Below are positions 52,890-60,530 of a DNA stretch of 64,000 bases, one piece after another; position 1 is the first letter of the stretch; each line of letters opens with the position of its first letter. Below the pieces are notes generated by a model. It searched no databases, had not been told where the DNA came from, and was given only the letters and a program-made list of their open reading frames with translations. The position numbers and the translations under genes were made by a program. The stretch comes from Caldimonas mangrovi (GTDB taxonomy: Bacteria; Pseudomonadota; Gammaproteobacteria; Burkholderiales; Burkholderiaceae_C), in NCBI RefSeq assembly GCF_023721835.1, contig NZ_JAMKFE010000021.1:19074-83073 (forward strand). Direction: 5' to 3'.

Positions 52890-53651
52890 CTAGAGCTTCA
52901 ACGCGTCGTAGCCGGTCTTCAGGATCAGCGCGCCGACCACGGCCATGAAGATCACGCGCACGAAACCCGCGCCGTGCTTCAATGCCAGCCGCGTGCCGAG
53001 CAGGCTGCCCACCACGTTGGCAACGGCCATCACCAGCGCGAAGTGCCACCAGATGTGACCCTTGGCGATGAACAGCAGCAGCGCCGAGAAGTTGGTGGCG
53101 GTGTTCAGCAGCTTGGCGCTGGCCGACGCATGCAGGAAGTCGTAGCCGAGCAGCCGCACGAACAGGAACACGAAAAAGCTGCCGGTGCCCGGCCCGAAGA
53201 AACCGTCGTAGAAACCGATGACGAAACCGATCAGCGACGCAACGGCCGCTTCGGTGCGGCCGCTGAAGCGGCGCCGGTGCTCGCGGCCCATGTCCTTCTT
53301 CACCAGCGTGTAAACGAACACCGCGAGCAGGATGAAGGGCAGCGCCTTGCGCAGGCCGGTGGGCGGCACCATCGTGACCGTCCAGGCGCCGAGTGCACTG
53401 CCCGCCAGCGCCGCCGCAGCGGCCGGCAGCAGCGCCGACCACACCATCTCGACGCGCCGCGCGAACTGCACCGTCGCCCAGGCCGTGCCCCAGACCGCCG
53501 CCCCCTTGTTGGTGCCGAACAGCGTGGCCGGCGCCGCGTTCGGGAACACGCCGAACATCGCCGGGATGAGGATCAGCCCGCCGCCGCCGACGATGGCATC
53601 GACAAAACCGGCAAACAGCGAAGCAAGCGTGACGACCGCGAACTCGAGCAT
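52890..53651 (-). CDS. TauE/SafE (TSUP) family permease
   Basis: A 253-residue membrane protein with eight helices. TSUP motifs are FAGFVDAIVGGGGLILIPAMF near the start and FYDGFFGPGTGSFFVFLFVRLLGYDFLHASASAKLLNTATN in outline at about 145-185. Family members export or import sulfur-containing organic anions such as sulfoacetate or sulfite. Neighbouring genes give no hint of substrate. The upstream 320 bases contain several hairpins, one of them a terminator-like element. Confidence 0.92.
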   Translation of the reverse strand: MLEFAVVTLASLFAGFVDAIVGGGGLILIPAMFGVFPNAAPATLFGTNKGAAVWGTAWATVQFARRVEMVWSALLPAAAAALAGSALGAWTVTMVPPTGLRKALPFILLAVFVYTLVKKDMGREHRRRFSGRTEAAVASLIGFVIGFYDGFFGPGTGSFFVFLFVRLLGYDFLHASASAKLLNTATNFSALLLFIAKGHIWWHFALVMAVANVVGSLLGTRLALKHGAGFVRVIFMAVVGALILKTGYDALKL

Positions 53652-53974
53652 GGAAGGGGAGGAGGGGCTAGCAGAAGGAACGGTGGAGCAGGGCGCCCCA
53701 AAAACAACGGGCGCTGGCATCGGCCAGCGCCCGCGAATTGTGACATTCGTTTTGCGTCACAGAGTCTCTTCTACTGCTTCTCTGTGTCTCCTCAGTCCCC
53801 GCCCCATTTGCAAGCGCACCTTGGGGGTGGGCTCGCTGCGAGTGACGAGACTGTAGGGCGCACGCGAGTCCCTAGCACTAGGGGTTTTCCTGCCCTTTTT
53901 TGCAGCAGATCGCACCGGATCAGGGTCTTCCCGGGGGGGCTGTCAGGTCCATCGCCGAGGGCCGGTGCCCACCT
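53652..53974. other. Structured gene-free region upstream of the TauE/SafE gene
   Basis: It holds three notable elements. One is a perfect 10-bp hairpin at 53709-53732, which on the minus strand runs into GTTGTTTTT. The second is an inverted repeat TGTGAC-N11-GTCACA at 53739-53761, overlapped by CACAGAG...CTCTGTG (53758-53786). The third is CCCTA-GCAC-TAGGG (53870-53883) followed by TTTT. It may carry a promoter-plus-attenuator for the permease or an unannotated RNA. Confidence 0.5.
53709..53732 (-). terminator. Terminator-like hairpin before the TauE/SafE gene
   Basis: GGGCGCTGGC pairs perfectly with GCCAGCGCCC around a 4-base loop. On the minus strand GTTGTTTTT follows. It lies 58 bases upstream of the permease start. 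Confidence 0.6.
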
Positions 53975-54616
53975 TCAAGCCGGCCCGACGAAGCGGCCGA
54001 CCAGCTCGCCCATCGCGCGGCTGTCCTCACCGCCGCGAGCTTGCAGCCCCGCCAGGATGCCGAGCTTGTCGTGGCGCGGGCGGTTCTGGCTCACCTTCCA
54101 TTTGCCTTCCAGCCGGGCGATCGGAATCTCGATGCCGACCAGCACCGCCAACAACTTCTCGATGAAGTCGGTGGGCGCGTCGCTGACCTTCCAGGGCACG
54201 GCATGGCCGGCCTCGTGCGTGTCGCTCAGCTCGCTCACGTGTGCCAGCAGCCATAGCGGGTCGTCGATCACGCGCGGCATGCCGTGCGCGTGCACCACCG
54301 CGTAGTTCCAGGTCGGCACCGCCTTGCCGTTGGCATGCTTGCTCGGGTACCAGGACGGCGAGACATAGGCCTGCGGCCCCTGGAACACCACCGCAGAAGG
54401 CTGCTCGCGCGAGAACGACTGCCACACCGGGTTGGCCCGCGGCACGTGCGCTACCAGCGTGCCGTGCTCGCCGCGCTCGGCATGCAGCAGGAAGGGCACG
54501 TGGTTGACCAGCAACTCGCCGCCGGCCGAGGTGACCCAGGTGCCCAGCGGGTAGGCGCGGATCAGCCCGTGCAGCACGCCGGGGTCGTGTTCTTCGAAAT
54601 GCTTGGGGGTGTACAT
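53975..54616 (-). CDS. PaiB-type FMN-binding negative transcriptional regulator
   Basis: A 213-residue protein of the PaiB/FMN-binding split-barrel family. Typical blocks are MYTPKHFEEHDPGVLHGLIRAYPLGTWVT at the start and PQAYVSPSWYPSKHANGKAVPTWNYAVVHAHG at about 80-112, both in outline, with the C-terminal GIEIPIARLEGKWKVSQNRP. Bacillus PaiB was described as a repressor of protease and sporulation genes. In proteobacteria a flavin-dependent detoxifying role is also possible. It follows the GNAT-VOC gene, with a 43-base gap. Confidence 0.93.
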   Translation of the reverse strand: MYTPKHFEEHDPGVLHGLIRAYPLGTWVTSAGGELLVNHVPFLLHAERGEHGTLVAHVPRANPVWQSFSREQPSAVVFQGPQAYVSPSWYPSKHANGKAVPTWNYAVVHAHGMPRVIDDPLWLLAHVSELSDTHEAGHAVPWKVSDAPTDFIEKLLAVLVGIEIPIARLEGKWKVSQNRPRHDKLGILAGLQARGGEDSRAMGELVGRFVGPA

Positions 54617-54659
54617 CGACGGCTCCGACCGGTGGTTCTGCTGCACAGCATACGGCGCC

Positions 54660-55616
54660 TCAGGCGCCCAACGCATCCCAGCGGTCGTGCCGATCGCGGC
54701 GCTCCTGCCGGTAGTTGGTGATCTCCAGGCGCATGCCGTCGGGGTCGGTGAAGAAGGTGGCCCAGTAGTCCGGCGCGTAGCCCGGGTGCAGGTACGGCTC
54801 GGTGGCGTCGACACCGGCCGCCTGCAGCGCCGCGGCGGCGGCGCGTACGTCGTCGACGGTGTCGACGCGCAGGCAGAAGTGGTGCAGGCCCGGGGCATAG
54901 GGGTCGTGCGTCTGCCCGCTGCGCGCCGGCCGCAGCACGTAGCCGAAATGCCGGTTGTAGTACTGCACGTGCGGCTCGTCGTTCAGGGCAAAGCGGTTCT
55001 TGCGGAACCCGAGCGCGGGCAGCACGCGGTCGTAGAAGGCCTCGGAGCGGGCCAGGTCGGACACGGTGATGTAGACGTGGTCGATGCCGATGACCTGGGG
55101 CTCGGGTGCCCGAGTTGCCGCCTGGTCGGCCAGTGTCTTGTACATCACGAAGGCGTCGACATCGCCGCGGGTGGGGTGCCTGAACGCACCCGGCAGGCGC
55201 CCGACCATGGCAAAGCCGAGCTTGCGCCACAACTGCACCGCCACCTCGTTGGTCGACACCACGCAGTTGAACTGCATGGCCCGGAAACCGCGTGCCGCGG
55301 CCTCGCGTTGCGAGTGCTCGCACAGGGCCGAAGCGACCCCGAGGCCGCGTGCGTGCTCGCCGACCACATAGCCGCAGTTGCACACGTGCCCGCCCTGGCC
55401 GGGCTGGTTGGGCTTGAGGAAGTAGGTGCCCGCTATCCGGTTGCCCGTGTCCACTGCGACGAAGGTCGCGGTCGGCGCGTCGACCCAGGCCTGGCGCGCT
55501 TGCGCCTCGGTGATGTCGCGGGCAAAGGTGTAGGTCTCGCCGGCACGGAAGGTCGGTTCGAGCAGGGCCCAGACGGCAGGCCAGTCCCGGGTGTCATAGG
55601 CGCGTACCGTGAGCAT
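54660..55616 (-). CDS. Fusion of GNAT acetyltransferase and VOC domain
   Basis: A 318-residue two-domain protein. Residues 1-162 are a GNAT N-acetyltransferase with the acetyl-CoA loop VVGEHARGLGVASALCEHS and the later NEVAVQLWRKLGFAMVG. Residues 175-310 are a VOC domain: IGIDHVYITVSDLARSEAFYDRVLPALGF (in outline), then HHFCLRVDTVDD and a terminal FFTDPDGMRLEITNY. Both halves look complete, with an Ala/Pro-rich linker near 163-173. The frame is continuous, so it is a true fusion. Substrates are unknown; the combination fits drug or metabolite detoxification. Confidence 0.88.
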   Translation of the reverse strand: MLTVRAYDTRDWPAVWALLEPTFRAGETYTFARDITEAQARQAWVDAPTATFVAVDTGNRIAGTYFLKPNQPGQGGHVCNCGYVVGEHARGLGVASALCEHSQREAAARGFRAMQFNCVVSTNEVAVQLWRKLGFAMVGRLPGAFRHPTRGDVDAFVMYKTLADQAATRAPEPQVIGIDHVYITVSDLARSEAFYDRVLPALGFRKNRFALNDEPHVQYYNRHFGYVLRPARSGQTHDPYAPGLHHFCLRVDTVDDVRAAAAALQAAGVDATEPYLHPGYAPDYWATFFTDPDGMRLEITNYRQERRDRHDRWDALGA

Positions 55617-55839
55617 CGGGTGTCTCCAGGGTGGGGGGATCGCCGGGATCGCGAACGCCGGCAGGTTGCGATTCTTCCGGCTCTGCGTGGCACGTCGCCA
55701 GGGTATCGCCAGTTTGCGTCGGGTGCAGGGGCGCCTCGGGCGCGGTGGCGTCTCGCCAAGGCGGTGCCGGGTCGGTCATGTCGATCATTTCGATGTCGGG
55801 CATCAAGGGAAAGCCCTCGAAACGAGAGTCGCCTTCCAT
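55594..55839 (-). CDS. Possible small Pro/Asp-rich protein
   Basis: An 81-residue frame without a recognised domain, rich in Pro, Asp, Glu and Thr and probably disordered. It starts three bases after the stop of the next upstream frame and overlaps the GNAT-VOC start by 23 bases. The ribosome site is weak. The tight packing argues for a gene, and low complexity argues caution. Confidence 0.4.
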   Translation of the reverse strand: MEGDSRFEGFPLMPDIEMIDMTDPAPPWRDATAPEAPLHPTQTGDTLATCHAEPEESQPAGVRDPGDPPTLETPDAHGTRL

Positions 55840-55842
55840 CTT

Positions 55843-56127
55843 CTAGCGGGTTCCTTCGAAACCGCGCGGGCTGGCGTCGGGGCCGTGCAGATAGCGCGAC
55901 GCCTGCAAGTCCACCACCTGACAGGTGTAGCGGTCGCACAGCAAGGCCACGTAGCGCCCATCGACGCTCGTATAGGCATACCGGTATCCGGTCGGCGTCG
56001 ACCATTCCGGGCGAAGCTTCGCGAGCAGTGCCACGGCAGCGGCGACCGCCGGCGAGCCGGCTTGATGCCCGGATCGAGGTGGCGTGGCCCGGGGGACGAG
56101 GCGCGCTTTCAGCTTCGCGAACCACAT
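55843..56127 (-). CDS. Small basic protein of unknown function
   Basis: A 94-residue protein, basic at the N-terminus (FAKLKARLVPRATPP). Its hydrophobic-to-strand middle is AVALLAKLRPEW followed by GYRYAYTSVDGRYVALLCDRY, with two Cys near 65-70. No family is recognised. It starts 30 bases after the methyltransferase gene, on the same strand, in a run of closely spaced genes. Confidence 0.5.
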   Translation of the reverse strand: MWFAKLKARLVPRATPPRSGHQAGSPAVAAAVALLAKLRPEWSTPTGYRYAYTSVDGRYVALLCDRYTCQVVDLQASRYLHGPDASPRGFEGTR

Positions 56128-56157
56128 GGGGCCGTGTCCGGGGGGGCAGGGCGGCGT

Positions 56158-56919
56158 TCAGCGACGCGGCCCGGGCTTCGTCGCTGCGATCACCGGCTGG
56201 TAGAACGCCGTCTGTGCCCGGTGCACGTTCTCGAACCCTGCCTCACGCATCAGCGCGCACACGCGCTCGACAGAGAGTGCGTAGTACCGCGAGCGCATCG
56301 CGTGCGTCGCCACGGCGCCGGACGCCAGGTCTTCTTCGACGAAAAAGAAGGTGAAGTCATAGAAGTCGTCGCCGTCGAAATCCCACACCTGGAACAGCAG
56401 GTAGCGCTTGCCCGCTTCGAGGCGCACGCCATAAGGCTTGACCAGGTGGCGGCCGCGTGTCTCTCGGGCGTAGTCCCGCACGCTGACGACGCAGCCCCCG
56501 CCGTCGACCAGGCAGTCGAACATCTGACGCAGCGCGATCAGGATGTCGTCATCCGAGAGCAGGTGAGGCAGCGAGTTGTCGCAGGAAAGCACGACGTCGA
56601 AACCGCCGCCGTGATGTGCATGGGCACGGCGCATGTCGCAGGCCGAGACGGCCAGGCCGACACCCCATCGATGAGCCTCTTCGCGTGCGCGCACCACGGC
56701 CCCGGCGGACAAGTCCGACGCCGTCACGTCGTAGCCCTGCAGCGCGAGGCCGATGGCCTGCGTGCCGATGCCGCATGAGACGTCAAGGAGCCTGCGGCCG
56801 CCGGGCCAGCCGGTGCCGATGAGTGACGCCAGCTGTTCGCCCTGGGTGCGTACGCTGGCGGGCCAGTCCTCGTGGATCAGGTGGTACAGCGGCGCGAGGT
56901 CGTCATAGAAGCGGCTCAT
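56158..56919 (-). CDS. SAM-dependent methyltransferase (glycine/sarcosine-methyltransferase-like)
   Basis: A 253-residue class I methyltransferase. FYDDLAPLYHLIHEDWPASV precedes motif I LLDVSCGIGTQAIGLALQGY, then TASDLSAGAV (motif II acidic end) and FDVVLSCDNSLPHLL (motif IV). The order resembles glycine- and small-molecule methyltransferases, but the substrate is unknown. Its ATG overlaps the stop of the L7/L12-like gene by four bases, so the two are translationally coupled. Confidence 0.88.
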   Translation of the reverse strand: MSRFYDDLAPLYHLIHEDWPASVRTQGEQLASLIGTGWPGGRRLLDVSCGIGTQAIGLALQGYDVTASDLSAGAVVRAREEAHRWGVGLAVSACDMRRAHAHHGGGFDVVLSCDNSLPHLLSDDDILIALRQMFDCLVDGGGCVVSVRDYARETRGRHLVKPYGVRLEAGKRYLLFQVWDFDGDDFYDFTFFFVEEDLASGAVATHAMRSRYYALSVERVCALMREAGFENVHRAQTAFYQPVIAATKPGPRR

Positions 56920-57338
56920 GAGAGCAGATGGTACGCAAGCGCAGCCGTCACGAGCGCCGCCACCCCCCACCACCACGCGGCGCCTGCGCGGCGCGGCACC
57001 TCGCCGGGCGCCAGGCCCGCGCTTGCATCGCCGGCCGAGGCCTCGGCGGCTTCTACCCGGTCCTTGGCCTCTTTCAGCCCCAGCCCCGTGTGCTCGCGCA
57101 ACAACCGGATCGCTTCGATCTTGTTGCCCCGTTGCAGCGCTTGCTGCACGGGCAGAGGCAGCCCGGGCGTCGAGAGCCGCGGCGCTGGCGTGCCGGTCCA
57201 CGAGCCCTGCAGATGGGCGTCGATCTCGTCCTTGGCTTCCTTCAGACTGACGCCCGTTGCGTCACGCAGGCGTTTGATCGCCTCGATCGTGCGGCCTGCT
57301 TCGAGCGCTTCGACGACATTCTCGGGGAGGGGTTTCAC
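56916..57338 (-). CDS. Membrane-anchored protein with two L7/L12-like helical motifs
   Basis: A 140-residue protein. Two copies of the ribosomal L7/L12 C-terminal motif lie at about residues 12-36 (IEAIKRLRDATGVSLKEAKD) and 66-90 (IEAIRLLREHTGLGLKEAKD), joined by a Pro-rich linker. A C-terminal helix (AAWWWGVAALVTAALAYHLL) anchors it in the membrane, with the motifs in the cytosol. In L7/L12 this surface binds translation factors, but here it is divorced from the ribosome stalk; its use is unknown. GTG 57338 has GGAG upstream. It is coupled to the methyltransferase gene by an ATGA overlap. Confidence 0.82.
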   Translation of the reverse strand: MKPLPENVVEALEAGRTIEAIKRLRDATGVSLKEAKDEIDAHLQGSWTGTPAPRLSTPGLPLPVQQALQRGNKIEAIRLLREHTGLGLKEAKDRVEAAEASAGDASAGLAPGEVPRRAGAAWWWGVAALVTAALAYHLLS

Positions 57339-57405
57339 GGCTTCACTCCGATGTGCAGGGCGCTTGCGCTCTTCGATACTCCGGCGCAGCGCCTGGCTGC
57401 CCGGT

Positions 57406-57615
57406 TCAACTGCTCGCCCCGAACACGGCAAAGGGAAAGCAGACGCAAGAGACCGCCTTCGGAAAGCGCAAGCCAAGCACCACGCCGGCTGCAGCGAGGC
57501 CGATCGCCCACCCCGCCAGCGCCTCCAGCGAGGCCGGTGCCTGGCCGAAAGCGAGACGACCGATCACGCCGATCCAGAAGCCGCCCAGTGCGCGGTGGCG
57601 CGCAGCGGAAATCAG
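57406..57615 (-). CDS. Possible small membrane protein without a standard start codon
   Basis: The minus strand encodes a coherent two-helix stretch, FWIGVIGRLAFGQ and GWAIGLAAAGVVLGLRFP, ending at 57406. It has no ATG, GTG or TTG after the preceding methyltransferase stop; CTG (57615) overlaps that TGA. It may be translated by coupling or may be a remnant of a longer gene. Hydrophobic pattern is the only support. Confidence 0.3.
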   Translation of the reverse strand: MISAARHRALGGFWIGVIGRLAFGQAPASLEALAGWAIGLAAAGVVLGLRFPKAVSCVCFPFAVFGASS

Positions 57616-58241
57616 GCGTCTTTCTCGAGCACCACTTCCCAGACCGCTTTTGACTTCACGTACTTTCGCGTGACGAAGTGCTCCAGCGACAAGCGCCTCC
57701 ATCCTTCGGCGAAGAGCAGCGCGATCGATTCCTCGTCGAAAAAGCGCTTCGGCTCTCCATCGACCAAGAAGAAGTTCTGTTCGATCTCCGGGTGGCCCTG
57801 GGCGCCGAAGTTGCGATCTTCCGTCGAAATCAACCGGCACAGCAGGAGCCCGCCCGGACGCAGAGCGTGTCGAACCCTTTGCACGATGGCGACGGTTTCC
57901 TTCCACGCAAAGTAGTGCAACGAGAGGCTGGCGACCACCACGCCGAGATCTTGCGCTTGCGCAGGGAGAGGCTCGCGGATGTCTCGGCATTCGATCGCCG
58001 CCGAGGGCACCCGAACCCTCGCGACAGCGACGGCGGCGCGAGAGAGATCGAAGGCGATGACGTTCAGGCCGGCGCGGGCGAGCGTGGCCGTATCGTCGCC
58101 CTGGCCGCAGCCGATCTCCAGGACAGGCCGGTCCTGGGCGCGTTCAACGGCCAACGGCAACCAGCGGTCGAGCCAGGGGTCTTTGAGCATGATCTTGAAA
58201 CGCCTGAGAAGTTGCGCTCGATGTGCCTCGTGTACATGCAT
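57612..58241 (-). CDS. SAM-dependent methyltransferase
   Basis: A 209-residue class I methyltransferase. Motif I is VLEIGCGQGDDTATLARAGL, then VIAFDLSRAAV and IECRDIREPLPAQ, and motif IV is LGVVVASLSLHYFAW. The substrate is not evident; the fold is shared with ubiquinone/menaquinone and tellurite-type (TehB) methyltransferases. The start at ATG 58241 gives a normal N-terminus. It follows the LOG-like gene by 40 bases in the same direction. Confidence 0.85.
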   Translation of the reverse strand: MHVHEAHRAQLLRRFKIMLKDPWLDRWLPLAVERAQDRPVLEIGCGQGDDTATLARAGLNVIAFDLSRAAVAVARVRVPSAAIECRDIREPLPAQAQDLGVVVASLSLHYFAWKETVAIVQRVRHALRPGGLLLCRLISTEDRNFGAQGHPEIEQNFFLVDGEPKRFFDEESIALLFAEGWRRLSLEHFVTRKYVKSKAVWEVVLEKDA

Positions 58242-58281
58242 GCGACAGTCGACACGGGGGGCGGCAATGCTCGCGTGACGG

Positions 58282-58806
58282 CTACGACACCGGCCGCACG
58301 AGGCCCAGACTGCGAAGCTGAACCTCCAGCTCTTCGGACGAGCGCCAGGGCAGGATGGGAGCGTTCTGCCGTTCGTCGGGAGGATGCTCGGGCAGGCTGT
58401 CGGACCAGCCGCCGCAGTCCACCAACGGCAGGAGTGGACGCTGGTGAAGCCAGGCGAGGCAGACCTCGGAGATCGTTCCGGCGCGTCCACCGATGACAAG
58501 GCAGGCGTCTCCGGCGAGGGCCATGAGCAGGTTGCGGGCGTCGCCCATGCCGCATGGAATGACCACTGTGGCAGGCCAGTCCGAAGGAGGCATCTGGCCG
58601 GGCGGAACGATGCTCACCACCAGACCACCCGCTTGAATGGCACTTTCAGCGGCGACCCTCGTGGCGGGGCTCCCGCACCCGCTGACCACCGTGATGCCGA
58701 GCTTCGCGAGGAGGCTGCCGGCACGAGCTGCCAGCTCGTAGGCGTCAGATCCCGGCTCGGCGCTGCCGAGAATGGAGACTTGGGGGCGACGGATCGAGAG
58801 GTTCAT
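58282..58806 (-). CDS. LOG-like/TIGR00725 nucleotide-binding Rossmann protein
   Basis: A 174-residue SLOG/LOG-superfamily protein. VSILGSAEPGSDAYELAARAGSLLAKLG (in outline) opens the Rossmann fold. The nucleotide-binding GDACLVIGGRAGTISEVCLAW near residues 97-117 carries the GG-GT-E pattern of this family. Relatives include DprA and cytokinin-activating LOG phosphoribohydrolases; the catalytic PGGxGTxxE is changed to IGGRAGTISE. Function here is unknown. Confidence 0.8.
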   Translation of the reverse strand: MNLSIRRPQVSILGSAEPGSDAYELAARAGSLLAKLGITVVSGCGSPATRVAAESAIQAGGLVVSIVPPGQMPPSDWPATVVIPCGMGDARNLLMALAGDACLVIGGRAGTISEVCLAWLHQRPLLPLVDCGGWSDSLPEHPPDERQNAPILPWRSSEELEVQLRSLGLVRPVS

Positions 58807-58916
58807 GTGGGTCCGTAGGCTTCATGGCCGGTGGGTCCAGCGTCGGCGGGCGGAGCCCGCTGGAATGCACCGGTGTCGTGAGGGGTCTGGCTGGGAATCA
58901 GCGAACGCCTGGCGGG

Positions 58917-59255
58917 TTATTGTTTCTGCTGAAAAGCGAGAAGATAGCCGTTGCAGTCCTTGATACCGAACTCCCTGGAGCCATACGGCATGTCTTGAAG
59001 CTCCCATGCCAGCGGCGCAAGGCCCCGAACCCGAACATGGAAGTCATCGACATCCGGAATGGTGATGTACAGCGTTCCGGTGCACGCGGGGTCGCCATGC
59101 CACAGGTCCTGCTCGGTGAACAACAGTTTCGCACCGCCCTTCTCCAGCGTGACTGTGCGCTCTGCCGTCGCGGTCGCGATGAAGCCGAGCGTCGATTCAT
59201 AGAACCGGCGGGTTTCATTCAGGTCGTTGCAGCGAAGAAGCACGGAAAGGGTCAT
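58917..59255 (-). CDS. VOC-fold protein (glyoxalase/bleomycin-resistance-like)
   Basis: A 112-residue single-unit VOC protein: LLRCNDLNETRRFYESTLGF, then a strand stretch (TVTLEKGGAKLLFTEQDLWH), and a final FGIKDCNGYLLAFQQ. The layout is close to bleomycin-binding-type resistance proteins and metabolite glyoxalases. It starts at ATG 59255 with GGAAAGG-type sequence on the opposite strand only, so the start rests on homology. Confidence 0.82.
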   Translation of the reverse strand: MTLSVLLRCNDLNETRRFYESTLGFIATATAERTVTLEKGGAKLLFTEQDLWHGDPACTGTLYITIPDVDDFHVRVRGLAPLAWELQDMPYGSREFGIKDCNGYLLAFQQKQ

Positions 59256-59447
59256 GGTGATACACGTCGTGTGACGCCAAACATTGATGACAGTCGGGCG
59301 GACCTGCACGAGCAGCGAGCCACTGCGTGTTGAGTCCATTGGCGATGGTGACGCCCCACGTTCGAGTGCACCTGAGTGCGAAAGTGAGGGCAGCTCGCTG
59401 GAGCACGGCGCCCCGTGAAGAGCGATGCATGCCATCACGCAGAGCGG

Positions 59448-60455
59448 TCACCGGGCTGGAGCCGGCCTGGTGATGAGGCGAAAGATGTCTTCCCGAACCA
59501 GCTTCATGGCGTGTCCCCGTGCCTGGCTGCTCGCAGTGGCCGCCGCGGTGGTGGCCACCACAAGATCGAGCGGCTTGTGTACCCAGATCAGCTGCCCGCC
59601 GAAGCCGCTTGCAAAGAAGGTCTGGCTTGCCGTGCCAGAAGGGGGGAGCCACCACATATAGCCGTACGCCGGTTGATCTGCCGAGGTCTGGCGTTGAACG
59701 GCTTCGCCCGCATACGACTTCGAAATCAACTGCTGCTCATTCCACACGCCCTGCTGAAGCATCAGTTGACCCAGCTTGGCCATGTCGCGAGTGCGCAGAC
59801 GCAAACCGCTCGAGCCATAGTGGTGGCCGTTTGGGCCCTTCTTCCAATCGAACAGGTCGATGCCCAGGGGCCCGAAGAGCTTTTTCTGCGCCAACTCGGA
59901 GACCCCCTGCCGGGTCGCGTTCTCCAGGGCAATCGCGAGCAGGTTTGCGGCGAGGTCGTCGTAGAGAAATTCCGCCCCAGGCGGCGCTTTGACAGGCCGA
60001 TTTGCCAAGTATTGAGGATGGTCGGATTCGGCCCTGCTCACCCGGCCCGATGGGGCGAACCCAGCCCTCATGGTGAGCAAGTGCCTGACGGTCACCGGTG
60101 CTCGATCGGCATCGGCGGTTACCGTTGTGCCGGCGGGAAGCAGGGCCGCAATGGGTTGATCGAGTGACGCGATGGCGCCTTCGTCCGCGGCGATGCCCAC
60201 AAGCATCGAAAGCACGCTCTTGGTCACCGACTGTGTGTCGCGCAGCGTGTCTTGATTCGACCCCGGCTGGTAGTACTCGAAGACGACATGCCCGCCACGG
60301 AGCACGACCACGCTCTCGACATCGGTGAACGAGGTGGCAATGGTTTCAGGCAGCCCAACGAGCGCTTCCCGTTGAGCCTGAAGGTCCTCGCTCATCGGGG
60401 CGCCGGCGCCACTGGCGGGAGCTGCGGCGACCTGAGCAGACGAGCCATGAAGCAA
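59448..60455 (-). CDS. Serine beta-lactamase-fold hydrolase (class C-like), signal peptide apparently frameshifted
   Basis: A 335-residue protein of the beta-lactamase/penicillin-binding-protein-like serine hydrolase family (Pfam Beta-lactamase). The SxxK nucleophile is in TQSVTKSVLSMLVG (Ser at about 76), the Tyr motif is YDDLAAN, and the KTG-like end is GFGGQLIWV. Members are mostly esterases or peptidases, rarely lactamases. This frame opens with TTG and gives HGSSAQVAAAP, the end of a signal peptide. A proper start, MRSIFCSAANALALASW from ATG 60495, is in another frame, so a one-base shift near 60440-60460 is likely. Confidence 0.8.
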   Translation of the reverse strand: MLHGSSAQVAAAPASGAGAPMSEDLQAQREALVGLPETIATSFTDVESVVVLRGGHVVFEYYQPGSNQDTLRDTQSVTKSVLSMLVGIAADEGAIASLDQPIAALLPAGTTVTADADRAPVTVRHLLTMRAGFAPSGRVSRAESDHPQYLANRPVKAPPGAEFLYDDLAANLLAIALENATRQGVSELAQKKLFGPLGIDLFDWKKGPNGHHYGSSGLRLRTRDMAKLGQLMLQQGVWNEQQLISKSYAGEAVQRQTSADQPAYGYMWWLPPSGTASQTFFASGFGGQLIWVHKPLDLVVATTAAATASSQARGHAMKLVREDIFRLITRPAPAR

Positions 60456-60530
60456 GGGCTAGCGCGTTTGCAGCGGAACAAAAGATGGAGCGCATGATTT
60501 CACAGCACCGTTTCCGGCGCGCCTGGAAGG

